A model generated the notes under the pieces. That model was not told the DNA's origin. It saw nothing but the letters and a program-made list of their open reading frames with translations, and did not search any database. A program made the position numbers and the translations under genes. Below, in pieces: positions 7,685 to 16,421 of a stretch of DNA of 64,000 nucleotides. Within the stretch, counting starts at the first letter, position 1, and each line of letters opens with the position of its first letter. This DNA comes from Rhodoferax sp. U2-2l (lineage in GTDB: Bacteria > Pseudomonadota > Gammaproteobacteria > Burkholderiales > Burkholderiaceae_C), in assembly GCF_020594515.1 (NCBI RefSeq), contig NZ_JAJCTH010000003.1, positions 1 to 64,000 on the forward strand, read 5' to 3'.

Positions 7685-8329
7685 ATGAAAGTTGCACTCA
7701 TTGGCGCCACAGGTTTTGTTGGCGCACCCTTGTTGACCGAGTTTCTGAGCCGGGGCCACCAGGTCACCGTGCTGGCCCGCAACCCCGCCAAACTCAGCGC
7801 CCAGGCCGGCTTGACCGTGGTGCAGGCCGACGCGCTGGACGCCACCCAAGTGGCACAAGCCGTGGCCGGGCATGACGCCGTGGTTAGCGCCTACAACCCG
7901 GGCTGGACCGAGCCGCGCATCCACGACCTGTTCCTGGAAGGCACCGCCGCCATCGTGGCCGGCACGAAGCAAGCCGGTGTCAAACGTTTTCTGATGGTGG
8001 GTGGCGCAGGCAGCCTGTTTGTGGCGCCCGGTGTGCAGCTGGTGGACACCGCTGGCTTCCCGGCTGAGTACAAACAAGGCGCCCTGGCCGCGCGTGAGGC
8101 GCTGAACCGGCTCAAGCTTGAAACCTCGCTGGACTGGACCTTCTTGTCGCCCCCGATCATCCTGGCACCAGGTGTGCGCACCGGCCAGTACCGCACCGGT
8201 CTTGACAACCCGCTGCCCGGCGAGGGTGAGGCACCTGCCGCCATTTCGGTGGAAGACATGGCCGTGGCCATCGTCGACGAGCTGGAACAGCCGCGCCACA
8301 TCCAGCAGCGCTTTACCGTGGCCAATTAG
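7685..8329 (+). CDS. NAD(P)-binding Rossmann-fold protein (YwnB-like NAD(P)H-binding family)
   Basis: The 214-residue protein starts with the dinucleotide-binding motif ALIGATGFVGAPLL (GxxGxxG) and continues as an atypical short-chain reductase of the NAD(P)H-binding/NmrA-like type (VLARNPAKL, VVQADALD, FLMVGGAGSL). GGAG lies seven bases before the ATG. It is divergent from the LysR regulator, its probable controller. Substrate unknown; such proteins are often quinone or flavin-type reductases or sensors. Confidence 0.8.
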   Translation: MKVALIGATGFVGAPLLTEFLSRGHQVTVLARNPAKLSAQAGLTVVQADALDATQVAQAVAGHDAVVSAYNPGWTEPRIHDLFLEGTAAIVAGTKQAGVKRFLMVGGAGSLFVAPGVQLVDTAGFPAEYKQGALAAREALNRLKLETSLDWTFLSPPIILAPGVRTGQYRTGLDNPLPGEGEAPAAISVEDMAVAIVDELEQPRHIQQRFTVAN

Positions 8330-8344
8330 GCCGCTGGTGCTGTT

Positions 8345-8602
8345 TTAGACCCGGCGGGGCACGACCGACCAGCCAGCGTGCTGGTTGGCCTTGTTGTTTT
8401 CGTAGTCCCATACCGTGCCGCAGTGGTCACAGCGGTAGCGGGTGACGGTGACCGTTTTCTCGCCACGCAACTCTTTGCGGTTGGCGCCCTGCACCAGTTC
8501 AGCATGGCCGGGCGCACGGCGCCAGTTTTGCTGGACAGCGGCGCAGGGCTCACACATCCCCGCGTGGGTGGCATCAGTGGGTGGCGTCTGGTCTGGGGTC
8601 AT
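8345..8602 (-). CDS. Small protein with two CxxC motifs
   Basis: The 85-residue protein carries CEPC near residue 17 and CDHC near residue 57, spaced as for one zinc site, and ends in a short basic tail. No family was recognised with confidence. It starts within the stop of the upstream DTW gene (ATGA overlap), so the two are translated together. The frame extends upstream inside the DTW gene, but the ATG at 8602 is the coupled start. Confidence 0.6.
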   Translation of the reverse strand: MTPDQTPPTDATHAGMCEPCAAVQQNWRRAPGHAELVQGANRKELRGEKTVTVTRYRCDHCGTVWDYENNKANQHAGWSVVPRRV

Positions 8603-9372
8603 AGGGTGGCTCTTAAAGCGCCTGATTGTCGCTGCGCGCTCAAATCGCGCAAGCGCAGGTGGGCGGCATCGTCCAGGTCCAGCCGTTGCTGGTTCTTGGC
8701 CTGCAGGTAGTGGTGGGTGAACACATCGAGGTACGTGGCCAGCACCTCGGCCGCGTGGTGTTCCCCAGCCAGTTCCAGGCACAAGGCCCCCACTTCCGAA
8801 GTGCAGAAGTGGTCGCTGCGGCTGGATCGGCGCAGCCGGTAGTTGGACACCTGCTCAGGGTGCAGACTCAGCACCGGAAAACTGTTTAGGTACGGGCTTT
8901 TGCGAAACATCTTGCCGGCCTCGGCCCAGGTCGCATCCAGCAGCACAAACAGCGGGCGCTTGGGCGTCTGCTCTGGCGTGGCCGTCTCGGGCAGCAAAGC
9001 ATTGACCACCCGCTCGGGTGTCACAAACTCCCCCGGAAACACCACATAAGGCTGCCATTGCGGGTCGGCCAGAAGGGTCAGCAAACGCGGGTCAACCCAG
9101 GTGCGCGCCCAGCTGAACGCAAAGGTGTCGCTCACCACGTCGGCAATCAGCCAGCCGGTGTTGCTGGGTTTGAGCGGCTCGATGTCGGCCATCAGCAGGC
9201 AGACGCCCGCCTGGGTGCTCACGTTCGGGCGCAAGTTGCAAAAACAGTGGCTGGCCATGACCCGGCAACCGGGGCAACGTTCGGCCGGGCCACCGCGCAT
9301 GCCAAACGGTTTGACAGCGCGCGCCAGGCGCTCGGTGCGCAAACGGGACACAGCGTGAGGGAAGAGGGGCAT
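8599..9372 (-). CDS. DTW-domain tRNA-uridine aminocarboxypropyltransferase
   Basis: The 257-residue protein has the DTW signature in LLDATWAEAGKM, together with an N-terminal CPGC ... CFC zinc-type cluster and a C-terminal RSDHFCTSEVGA stretch typical of the family. DTW enzymes such as TapT transfer the aminocarboxypropyl group of SAM to uridine in tRNA (acp3U). An alternative ATG lies 48 bases upstream (MSSSTGHNS...); the start giving MPLFPHAVSRL was preferred because it starts at the conserved part. It is followed by a coupled small CxxC protein. Confidence 0.85.
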   Translation of the reverse strand: MPLFPHAVSRLRTERLARAVKPFGMRGGPAERCPGCRVMASHCFCNLRPNVSTQAGVCLLMADIEPLKPSNTGWLIADVVSDTFAFSWARTWVDPRLLTLLADPQWQPYVVFPGEFVTPERVVNALLPETATPEQTPKRPLFVLLDATWAEAGKMFRKSPYLNSFPVLSLHPEQVSNYRLRRSSRSDHFCTSEVGALCLELAGEHHAAEVLATYLDVFTHHYLQAKNQQRLDLDDAAHLRLRDLSAQRQSGALRATL

Positions 9373-9538
9373 GGTGAGTTGCAGAGTAGGGGGGGAATTA
9401 TGGCCTGTAGAGCTTGACATTAAAGCACGTGAAGCTATAAATTAAAGAGCGAAAACCGCCGTGACGTGCCCGGCATTTGATCAGCTTCACACGGCCACCA
9501 TCCCGTCCACGCCAAAATGGTTTTCCGCCGTCCCCTGT

Positions 9539-11026
9539 ATGCAAAAATTGCCAATGCCTCACGCACTCCAAGTTCACGGACCACGCCTCATGGTGTGGCT
9601 GGTGCTGTCGGTCATCGGTGGGGTGCTGCTGGCCCGCTCGGAGTTGGCGCAGTGGCGCGAAGCGTTTGAGACCGATGCCCGCATCAGCCACCGCCTGCTC
9701 AGCCAGCGTGTGGTCCAGCACGAGGCGGTGCTGGCCACCCTGGCCTTGCTGCAACCCACCTCGCCGCCTGGCAGCGCCGACCCGGCAGAGCAGCGCCTGC
9801 CATCCGTCTACCCGCAAATTCTCAGCGTGCTGCGGCGCGACCCGGTCAGCACCTGGCCGGACACCACCTTGCCGCAGGCCGAGCAGGCATCCCGCCAGAG
9901 CCACACCGCCGTGCTGGCCAATGTTGATTTCACCTCGGCACGGGGTCGCTACCAACTGGTGCTGGCAGCCCAACCTGCCAGCTACGCCCTGTTGATTGAC
10001 GTGTATGGCACCGTGCCCTGGAGCGACTGGCCCATGCCGGTGCAGAGCAGTCCGGTACGTGTCACCCTGGAGCACGCGGGGCAGGTGTTTGTGGTGCAAC
10101 CGGGACACATCACCGGGTCAGGTTGGCGTTTTGAGTTTCGCAAGCCTTTGGCCAGTGCCAGCCAGCCTTTTGAGGTGGTGGCGCTACGGCAAGTGCGCTG
10201 GTCAGAGTTGCCGTGGGGCGCCATGGTGCTGTGGGTATTGGTGGTGGCTGCTGCGCTGGCCATCTGGTCAGCCTGGCAGCGCCAGCGCAGTGCACGTCGG
10301 CGTGCCGAGGAGCTGTTGCGCGTGGGGCAAGTCGCCCGCTTGAACACCTTGGGCGAGCTGGCTGCGGGCATGGCGCATGAACTCAACCAGCCCCTGACCG
10401 CCATACTGGCCAACACCCAGGCCGCCAGGCGCTTGCTGCAGGACGATCCACCTGAGCTGACGACCGCATTGCATGCCATGGACCAGGCCGCAGCCCAGGC
10501 GCGCCGCGCCGCCGAGGTGCTGGGGCGCTTGCGCCGCACGGTCGAGCAGCCCAGCCCTGCCGCGTCAGGCCAGCCGGTTGATCTGGCGCAGGCGGTGCGC
10601 AACGCGATTGACCTGCTGGAGCCTGAATGCAAGCTTCGCGCGGTGGTGCCCTCGGTACACCTGGCGCATCCCGTGCGGGTGCTGGCCGAGCGTGTGGCGC
10701 TGGAGCAAATTGTGCACAACCTGCTGACCAACGCGCTGCAAGCCTTGGACCTGGTGCCCGCCAGCGAGCGCCAACTCCGCATTGACATCGCGTCGAACCA
10801 GGGCATGGGTGTGCTGCGTGTGGCCGATACCGGGCCGGGCATCGCGCCAGAGACCTTGCCCCATGTGTTCCAGCCGTTTTTTACCACCCGTGAAGGCGGC
10901 TTGGGGCTGGGTCTGAGCCTGTGCGAAACACTTGCCAGCGGCATGGGCGGCCAGTTGTGCGCGCAGGCCAACGAGCCACGCGGTGCGGTATTTGTTTTGA
11001 CACTGCCCCTGGCGCCCGCCTCATGA
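9539..11026 (+). CDS. Sensor histidine kinase
   Basis: The roughly 495-residue kinase has an N-terminal membrane helix (LMVWLVLSVIGGVLLA), a sensory region of about 190 residues outside the membrane, a second helix (WGAMVLWVLVVAAALAIW), then the H-box AAGMAHELNQPLTAI with the phosphorylated His near residue 280, an N-box (HNLLTNALQAL), and G-boxes (DTGPGIAPE, GGLGLGLSLCE). The HELNQP type is that of DctB/FixL-class kinases. Starts are possible at GTG 9461, ATG 9539 and ATG 9554. Its stop overlaps the response-regulator start (ATGA). The signal is unknown. Confidence 0.85.
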   Translation: MQKLPMPHALQVHGPRLMVWLVLSVIGGVLLARSELAQWREAFETDARISHRLLSQRVVQHEAVLATLALLQPTSPPGSADPAEQRLPSVYPQILSVLRRDPVSTWPDTTLPQAEQASRQSHTAVLANVDFTSARGRYQLVLAAQPASYALLIDVYGTVPWSDWPMPVQSSPVRVTLEHAGQVFVVQPGHITGSGWRFEFRKPLASASQPFEVVALRQVRWSELPWGAMVLWVLVVAAALAIWSAWQRQRSARRRAEELLRVGQVARLNTLGELAAGMAHELNQPLTAILANTQAARRLLQDDPPELTTALHAMDQAAAQARRAAEVLGRLRRTVEQPSPAASGQPVDLAQAVRNAIDLLEPECKLRAVVPSVHLAHPVRVLAERVALEQIVHNLLTNALQALDLVPASERQLRIDIASNQGMGVLRVADTGPGIAPETLPHVFQPFFTTREGGLGLGLSLCETLASGMGGQLCAQANEPRGAVFVLTLPLAPAS

Positions 11027-11649
11027 GCGCCCCCCTGTCTCCGCTGATCCATTTGATTGACGACGACGACGCCGTGCGCGCCAGTCTGGCGCTGTTGATT
11101 GGCACGGTGGGGCTGCGCGTGCAGGCTTGGGCGGACCCCCAGGCATTCATGCGCAGCTTTGACCGCCAGAGCATCGGTGCCATCGTGCTGGATGTGCGCA
11201 TGCCCGGCATTAGCGGCTTGACCGTGCTGGATGCCTTGATGGCGCAAGGTGTGGACCATCCGGTCATCATGCTCACCGGGCACGGCACCGTGGAGCTGTG
11301 TCGGCGCGCGCTGAAGTCGGGCGCTGCCGAGTTTCTGGAAAAACCGGTGGACGATGAGGTGTTGCTGGAAGCGCTGCAAATCGCCGTGCGCCAGCATGTG
11401 GGCTCGCGTGAACGCCACCAGGCCAGTCGCCAGGCGCGTGAACGCTACGCGCAGCTGTCCGAGCGTGAGCGCGAGGTGCTGGGCCTGATTGTGGAAGGCC
11501 TGACCAACAAGGAGATTGGCCGCGCACTGGGCCTGTCGCCCCGCACCGTGGAAACCCACCGCGCCAACCTGTTTGCCAAATTGCAGGTGGAGTCGCTGGC
11601 GCACCTGATACGCCACTACGCCACGCTGGCCGCGCCGGCCAACAGCTGA
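11023..11649 (+). CDS. LuxR/FixJ-type response regulator
   Basis: The 208-residue protein has a receiver domain (LIDDDDAVRA; phosphoacceptor Asp in IVLDVRMPGISGL; LTGHGT; EKPVDD) and a C-terminal LuxR helix-turn-helix (LSEREREVLGLIVEGLTNKEIGRALGLS then RTVETHRANLF). It is translated from an ATG inside the kinase stop codon, so the two form one unit. FixJ/StyR/TodR-type regulators bind promoter dyads; a weak dyad lies in front of the next gene at 11693-11718. Confidence 0.9.
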   Translation: MSAPLSPLIHLIDDDDAVRASLALLIGTVGLRVQAWADPQAFMRSFDRQSIGAIVLDVRMPGISGLTVLDALMAQGVDHPVIMLTGHGTVELCRRALKSGAAEFLEKPVDDEVLLEALQIAVRQHVGSRERHQASRQARERYAQLSEREREVLGLIVEGLTNKEIGRALGLSPRTVETHRANLFAKLQVESLAHLIRHYATLAAPANS

Positions 11650-11692
11650 CGCCGCAGGCTTCTTGTGGGGCTTGCGCCCGGGCGGTCTGCGT

Positions 11693-11718
11693 AGTTATAC
11701 GGAGCCTGGCGCGTAACT
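11693..11718. promoter_or_regulatory. Possible response-regulator site
   Basis: AGTTA and TAACT form a five-base inverted repeat with a 16-base spacer, about 90 bases before the secreted GlcG/HbpS-like gene. Position after the regulator gene makes it a candidate target. The arms are short, so this is weak. Confidence 0.25.
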
Positions 11719-11805
11719 GCACGAATGGCCTGCAAGCACCCGGGTGATTACATTTTCTCCAGGGGGTGAACGGTGTTTCACCACCCATTTAACAGGAGAA
11801 AACCC

Positions 11806-12297
11806 ATGCGATCCCTTCACTGCGCCAGCGCCCTCATCTTGTCTTTGGCCACATTGGGCGCCATCGCCCAAACCGTTCGTGTCGAAAAGAACATGTCCCT
11901 TGAACTGGCCAACAAAATTGCCGCCGCCACCGTGGCGGCCTGCAGTGCCGACAAGTTCAATGTGACCGCCACCGTGGTGGACCGTGCAGGCGGCGTGCGC
12001 GCCGTGCAGCGCGCTGACAACGCTGGCCCGCACACCCTGGCCGCCAGCCAGGCCAAGGCCTTCACCTCGGCGTCTGGCAAGAACACCACCGCTGCCATGT
12101 GGGAAGGGGTGCAAAAGAACCCGGCATCGGCCAACGTGGCCATGATCCCCGGCTACCTGCTGCTGGGCGGTGGGGTGCCGGTGAAGGTGGGCGACGAAGT
12201 GATTGGCGCGGTCGGTGTGGGCGGTGCACCCGGCGGTCATCTGGACGAAAAGTGCGCCTTGGCGGGTATTGCCAGCGTGCAGGACATGCTCAAGTAA
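11806..12297 (+). CDS. Secreted GlcG/HbpS-family protein
   Basis: The 163-residue protein starts with a signal peptide (MRSLHCASALILSLATLG, cleavage near AIA-Q). The mature part matches the GlcG/HbpS family, seen in LELANKIAAATVAACSA, VTATVVDRAGGVRAVQR and GGGVPVKVGDEVIGAVGVGG. In Streptomyces HbpS binds heme outside the cell and works with a two-component system (family knowledge). A two-component pair lies directly upstream here, so a sensory link is a reasonable guess. AGGAG precedes the ATG. Confidence 0.8.
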   Translation: MRSLHCASALILSLATLGAIAQTVRVEKNMSLELANKIAAATVAACSADKFNVTATVVDRAGGVRAVQRADNAGPHTLAASQAKAFTSASGKNTTAAMWEGVQKNPASANVAMIPGYLLLGGGVPVKVGDEVIGAVGVGGAPGGHLDEKCALAGIASVQDMLK

Positions 12298-12326
12298 GCT
12301 GGTTTCAAACCACTGCAGGACAGGTG

Positions 12327-13040
12327 ATGACAAGACAACGTTCCCTCGCGGCATGGTCGACGGCGGCGCTGGTGGCGATGAGTTTTCTGGCACCAGCGGC
12401 GCACGCCCAGGTGGCCCCCAGCGCCGCCGAGGCCGCACGCTACACCGGCTTGCATGCGGCCGCCCACCGCGGCGACCTGCCGTTACTGAACAAGCTGCTG
12501 TCCACCGGTGCCCCTGTGAATGCACGCGATGCCTTTGGCCGCACGGCCGTGCATGTGGCCACTTTTGCCAGACAAGCCGGGGTATTGCGCGCACTGGCGC
12601 AGGCCGGTGCGAATCTGGAACTGCTGGAGAACGACCGGTATGACGCGGTCACCATCGCGGCGGTGGCCGACGATGAAGCCACGTTGCGGCTGTTGCTCAG
12701 CCTGGGCGCCAGCGCCAAACTCACCACCAGCCGCTACGACGGCACCGCCCTGATCGCAGCCGCCCACCTGGGGCACGTCGGTGTGGTGCGGCAACTCATT
12801 GCCGCAGGCGCTCCGTTGGACCACGTCAACAACCTGCATTGGACGGCTGTGATTGAGGCCATTGTGCTTGGCGATGGTGGTGCCAGACATCAGGCCGTGT
12901 TGCAGGCCTTGCTGGACGCGGGTGCCAGCACCCGGCTCACCGACCGCGCAGGCAATACGCCCCTGGCGCTGGCCCAGGCCCGAGGCTACCCGGCCATGGT
13001 CGCCCTGCTGGAAAAGCTGGCGCCAGACCCAAAGCCGTGA
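12327..13040 (+). CDS. Exported ankyrin-repeat protein
   Basis: The 237-residue protein has a signal peptide (LAAWSTAALVAMSFLAPAAHA-Q) and about five ankyrin repeats (for example TGLHAAAHRGDLPLLNKLLS, GTALIAAAHLGHVGVVRQLI and GNTPLALAQARGYPAMVALL). It is predicted to act in the periplasm as a protein-binding partner. It begins 29 bases after the GlcG/HbpS-like gene and is probably co-transcribed with it. GTG at 12324 is an alternative start. Confidence 0.8.
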   Translation: MTRQRSLAAWSTAALVAMSFLAPAAHAQVAPSAAEAARYTGLHAAAHRGDLPLLNKLLSTGAPVNARDAFGRTAVHVATFARQAGVLRALAQAGANLELLENDRYDAVTIAAVADDEATLRLLLSLGASAKLTTSRYDGTALIAAAHLGHVGVVRQLIAAGAPLDHVNNLHWTAVIEAIVLGDGGARHQAVLQALLDAGASTRLTDRAGNTPLALAQARGYPAMVALLEKLAPDPKP

Positions 13041-13136
13041 CGCCCGCCATGGCGGTTGCACGGGCTGCAGCCGCAGGCATTTAAACTGCCATGCCATTTG
13101 ACCAACCCGTAGCGGACTACCGCGCAACGCCCCACC

Positions 13137-13841
13137 GTGCCTGAATCCATCCTCATCCAGCAACCCAGCCAAGCCGCCCAGCAACTCCTGGTGCTGCACC
13201 ATGGTGTGGGCGCCAGTGCCCAGCAGCTGGTCCCGCTGGGGCAGCAACTGGCGCTGCAATTCCCCATTGCTTTCATCGTCAGTGTGCACGCCCCCTATGC
13301 CAGCGACATCAGCGCCAGCGGTGCCCAGTGGTTCTCGGTGCAAGGCATCACTGACGAAAACCGCCCCGAGCGGGTGGCACAAGCCATGCCCGCCTTCCTC
13401 CACAACCTGCGTTATTGGCAACACACCAGCGGGGTTGAGCCCGGCGCCACCGCGGTGTTGGGGTTTTCACAAGGCGCCATCATGGCGCTGGAGGCCGCGC
13501 AGGCCCATGCCGGTCTGGCCGGGCGCATCGTCGCCTTGTCGGGGCGGTATGCCCGGCTACCCACCCATGCGCCCGAGAAAACCACGCTGCATTTCATCCA
13601 CGGCAAGTCCGACCCGGTGATCCACTACGGGCACTGTGTGGCCGCTGCAGAGCAGCTGGTGGCCTTGGGGGCAGATCTCACGGCAGATGTCATTCCCTAC
13701 CTGGGCCACGACATCACCACCGACGTGATTGAGCTGGTGCTAGAGCGCTTGACCGGCCACATCCCCCAACACCACTGGGACGCGGTGCTGAATGCGGCGG
13801 CCCAGCAAGCCGCTTCTGCCCAATCCGGCGACCGGGAATAA
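13137..13841 (+). CDS. Alpha/beta hydrolase (YpfH-like esterase)
   Basis: The 234-residue protein is a carboxylesterase/phospholipase-type hydrolase like E. coli YpfH. The nucleophile lies in GFSQG, the acid in HGKSDPVI, and the histidine in YLGHDI. Its N-terminal LLVLHHGVGAS forms the oxyanion-hole region. The start is GTG. Its stop codon lies inside the first unit of an 11-base tandem repeat. Substrate unknown. Confidence 0.8.
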   Translation: MPESILIQQPSQAAQQLLVLHHGVGASAQQLVPLGQQLALQFPIAFIVSVHAPYASDISASGAQWFSVQGITDENRPERVAQAMPAFLHNLRYWQHTSGVEPGATAVLGFSQGAIMALEAAQAHAGLAGRIVALSGRYARLPTHAPEKTTLHFIHGKSDPVIHYGHCVAAAEQLVALGADLTADVIPYLGHDITTDVIELVLERLTGHIPQHHWDAVLNAAAQQAASAQSGDRE

Positions 13842-13892
13842 GGCAGAGATAAGCCAGAGATAAGCCAGAGATAAGCCAGAGATAAGCCAGGG
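13838..13892. repeat. Five tandem 11-base units
   Basis: The unit ATAAGCCAGAG occurs five times (the first reads ATAAGGCAGAG and the last ends GGG). The array starts at the stop codon of the YpfH-like gene and lies before the convergent DUF1439 gene. It is a candidate variable-number tandem repeat. Confidence 0.85.
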
Positions 13893-13922
13893 CCGCCACG
13901 CGCTGCGGGTACGCGGGTGGTT

Positions 13923-14534
13923 TCAGGGCGCGCTCAGTGGTTTGGGAACAAACCCAATCACCAACCCGGCGTCAGTCACGGTGATGCTGCCGGGCTGCAT
14001 GCCCATGCTGCTGGGCAGGGCCAGGTCAGGGGGCTGCAGGCGATGCAGCACCACCTCCAACAGGGCACGCTCGCTTAACACCGGGCCATAGGTGTTGAGC
14101 AGCGCCACCACGCCAAGCGGCAGGCTGGGCATGCTCAGCCGTTTAAAACGCAGCTGGTGGGCACGCACGCTGAGGTCGCTGGCCTCGTAACGCAGCGCAA
14201 AGTCCAGCGCCAGCGTGCCGGGGTGACTGCCCTGCAGCGCCGGACCTGCGGCCACCAGGTCGATCTCGGCGCCCAGGCGGTTTTGCGCTGGCAACAGCGT
14301 CAAACGCGGCGCCTGCATATCCAGATTCAGCAAGCCCTGGACGGGGTAGCGCAGCGGAAAACGTTGCGCCACGGCTTGCTGCAACACCACCACAGACACC
14401 TTGTACTGCGGCAGTGCTTGCGGCTCGCCATCCGATGGCGACTCGGCATCGGTCGACGCGGCCCAGGTCAGACCGCTTGGCGACAGACTCAGAGGAAGAC
14501 ACAGGGCAAGGGGAATCAGATGTCGGCGGCGCAT
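13923..14534 (-). CDS. DUF1439 (YceB-like) exported protein
   Basis: The 203-residue protein has a signal peptide (RHLIPLALCLPLSLSPSGLTWA) and the DUF1439 pattern of an amphipathic beta barrel-like lipid-binding fold (KVSVVVLQQAVAQRFPLRYP ... YEASDLSVRAHQLRFKRL). The family is envelope-located with no defined role. No lipobox cysteine is seen after the signal, so it is more likely periplasmic than a lipoprotein. It is divergent from rarD, with 104 bases between the two starts. Confidence 0.7.
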   Translation of the reverse strand: MRRRHLIPLALCLPLSLSPSGLTWAASTDAESPSDGEPQALPQYKVSVVVLQQAVAQRFPLRYPVQGLLNLDMQAPRLTLLPAQNRLGAEIDLVAAGPALQGSHPGTLALDFALRYEASDLSVRAHQLRFKRLSMPSLPLGVVALLNTYGPVLSERALLEVVLHRLQPPDLALPSSMGMQPGSITVTDAGLVIGFVPKPLSAP

Positions 14535-14638
14535 GCCAGAGATCCTTTCAAAGCCATTGTGCGCTGATCATGTTGTGCATCAGCCACTAGACTCTGAGCC
14601 CTCCCCCTCAAAGCCCGTCACCCGGCTGCCTGCCCTCT

Positions 14639-15541
14639 ATGAATCCTGGTTTGCTTTACGCCGCATTGGCCTACATGGCCTGGGGCCTTTTCCCCATTTA
14701 TTTCAAGCAACTGGTCCAGGTCAATGCGGTGGAGGTGGTGATGCACCGCATGGTGTGGGCATTTGTTTTTCTGATGGGTGTGTTGCTGGTGCTCAAGCGC
14801 TGGGCCTGGTTGCGCGATGTGGCACGCCAACCGCGTGTGCTGATGGCCTTTGGGTTGTCGGCGCTGCTGCTGTCCGCCAACTGGTCGGTGTACGTGTGGG
14901 CCGTGCAAAACGCCCACGTGGTGGATGCCAGTTTGGGCTATTTCATCCTGCCTTTGGTCAATGTGGCGATGGGCTTTGTCTTTTTGCACGAACGCCCGCG
15001 CCCGGCGCAGTGGCTGGCGGTGGCCGTGGCGGCCAGCGGTGTGTTGTGGCTCACGCTGCAGGCAGGCCGATTGCCCTGGGTGGCCCTGGTGCTGGCGGTG
15101 ACCTTTGGCACTTATGGCTTGCTGCGCAAAGTGGCCCAACTGGGCGCGCTGGAGGGCCTGACGCTGGAGACCGTGATGCTGCTGCCTATGGCGGCGGGGC
15201 TATTGGCCTGGTGGGCCTGGCACGGCCAGGGCGCGCTGGTGCAAGGTGACCCCGCAACCCTGGGCTGGTTGATGCTGGGCGGGCCGCTGACCGCCATTCC
15301 GCTGCTGCTGTTTGCCGCTGGCGCCCGGCGCATTCCGCTGGCCACGATGGGCATCCTGCAGTACATCTCACCGAGCTTGCAAATGCTGGCGGGCGTGTGG
15401 CTGTACGGGGAGCCCTTTGAGCCAACACGCGCGATTGGTTTTTACCTGATCTGGGCCGCCTTGGTGGTTTACAGCGCCGAAAGTGTGTGGCTGATGCGCC
15501 GTCGCGCGCCAGTTGCTAAAAGTCATCCCGATTCGCGCTGA
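14639..15541 (+). CDS. rarD: RarD-type drug/metabolite transporter (EamA family)
   Basis: The 300-residue membrane protein has about ten hydrophobic helices in two EamA halves. The RarD-specific start is seen in GLLYAALAYMAWGLFPIYFK and later NWSVYVWAVQNAHVVDASLG and GILQYISPSLQMLAGVWLYG. The transported substrate is uncertain; RarD was linked to chloramphenicol sensitivity. Its 3' end overlaps the convergent pirin gene by 26 bases. Confidence 0.9.
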   Translation: MNPGLLYAALAYMAWGLFPIYFKQLVQVNAVEVVMHRMVWAFVFLMGVLLVLKRWAWLRDVARQPRVLMAFGLSALLLSANWSVYVWAVQNAHVVDASLGYFILPLVNVAMGFVFLHERPRPAQWLAVAVAASGVLWLTLQAGRLPWVALVLAVTFGTYGLLRKVAQLGALEGLTLETVMLLPMAAGLLAWWAWHGQGALVQGDPATLGWLMLGGPLTAIPLLLFAAGARRIPLATMGILQYISPSLQMLAGVWLYGEPFEPTRAIGFYLIWAALVVYSAESVWLMRRRAPVAKSHPDSR

Positions 15542-16421
15542 CTTGTCTGCGCTCGGGCAACGGAATTCGTTCGGTCTCACCCGGCACCTGGGCCATGCCC
15601 TGGCTGCCATCGCCGGTGTCCCAGGCTTGCGCGGCTTGTTCAATACGCGCCTTGCTGGTGCCCACAAAGTTCCACCACATCAAGCGCCGCCCCAGCGGCT
15701 GGCCACCCACCACCGCCAGGCGGGCGCCTTCTGGCCCGGCCTGCAGCACGGTGCTTTCGCTCAGCACGGCCAAGGTATGGGGCGCCAGTGGCTGGCCGTC
15801 CAGCGCCAGCGCCCCGTGCACCCCATACACCGCCTGTTCCTCGGCCAGCATGGGCAGCGTCCATTGGCCGTTGGCGGGCAGCGCCACATCCAGATACAGC
15901 GTAGGTGAACAAGGCTGCACCGGCGACTCGGCGCCCAGCGCCTGGCCCACCAGCACACGCACCTGGGCGCAGCCGTCCTGCACCTCGGGGATGGCACTGG
16001 CCGGGGTGTGGACAAAACTGGCAGGCACCTCCTGCTGGTCTTGCGGCAGCGCCAGCCACAGCTGCAGACCGTGGTTGACGTACGTGCTGTGGCGCTCGGC
16101 CTCGGGCTTGCGCTCGGAGTGCACGATGCCACTGCCCGCGGTCATCCAGTTGATGGCGCCGGGCTCGATGCGCTGGCTGTAGCCCAGGTTGTCGCGGTGC
16201 ATGATGACACCCTCAAACAAATAGGTCAGCGTGGCCAGGCCAATGTGCGGGTGTGGCCGCACATCGTGGTTGTCTGCCGGTGTGACGGTGACCGGGCCAA
16301 AGTGATCAAAAAAGAGGAACGGCCCCACGGCCTGGCGTTGCGCGGCTGGCAACAGGCGGCGCACCACAAAACCACCGCCCAGGTCGTGGCCATGGGCACC
16401 CAGCAGCTGCGGCGCGCTCAT
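15516..16421 (-). CDS. Pirin-family cupin protein
   Basis: The 301-residue protein is a bicupin of the pirin family. The N-terminal metal-binding residues lie in DVRPHPHIGLATLTYLFEG and the conserved HSERKPE follows. Bacterial pirins such as YhhW have quercetinase activity or act as redox regulators. The frame extends upstream, but the ATG at 16421 overlaps the stop of the OsmC-like fragment (ATGA), and the predicted start GAHGHDLGGGFVVRRLLPA aligns with family starts. Confidence 0.85.
   Translation of the reverse strand: MSAPQLLGAHGHDLGGGFVVRRLLPAAQRQAVGPFLFFDHFGPVTVTPADNHDVRPHPHIGLATLTYLFEGVIMHRDNLGYSQRIEPGAINWMTAGSGIVHSERKPEAERHSTYVNHGLQLWLALPQDQQEVPASFVHTPASAIPEVQDGCAQVRVLVGQALGAESPVQPCSPTLYLDVALPANGQWTLPMLAEEQAVYGVHGALALDGQPLAPHTLAVLSESTVLQAGPEGARLAVVGGQPLGRRLMWWNFVGTSKARIEQAAQAWDTGDGSQGMAQVPGETERIPLPERRQVSANRDDF

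Noticed and set aside
9982..11616. Long minus-strand open frame opposite the two-component genes (544 codons)
   Set aside because: It lies antisense to strongly recognisable kinase and regulator motifs and reads as low-complexity sequence, as expected for a shadow frame in GC-rich DNA.
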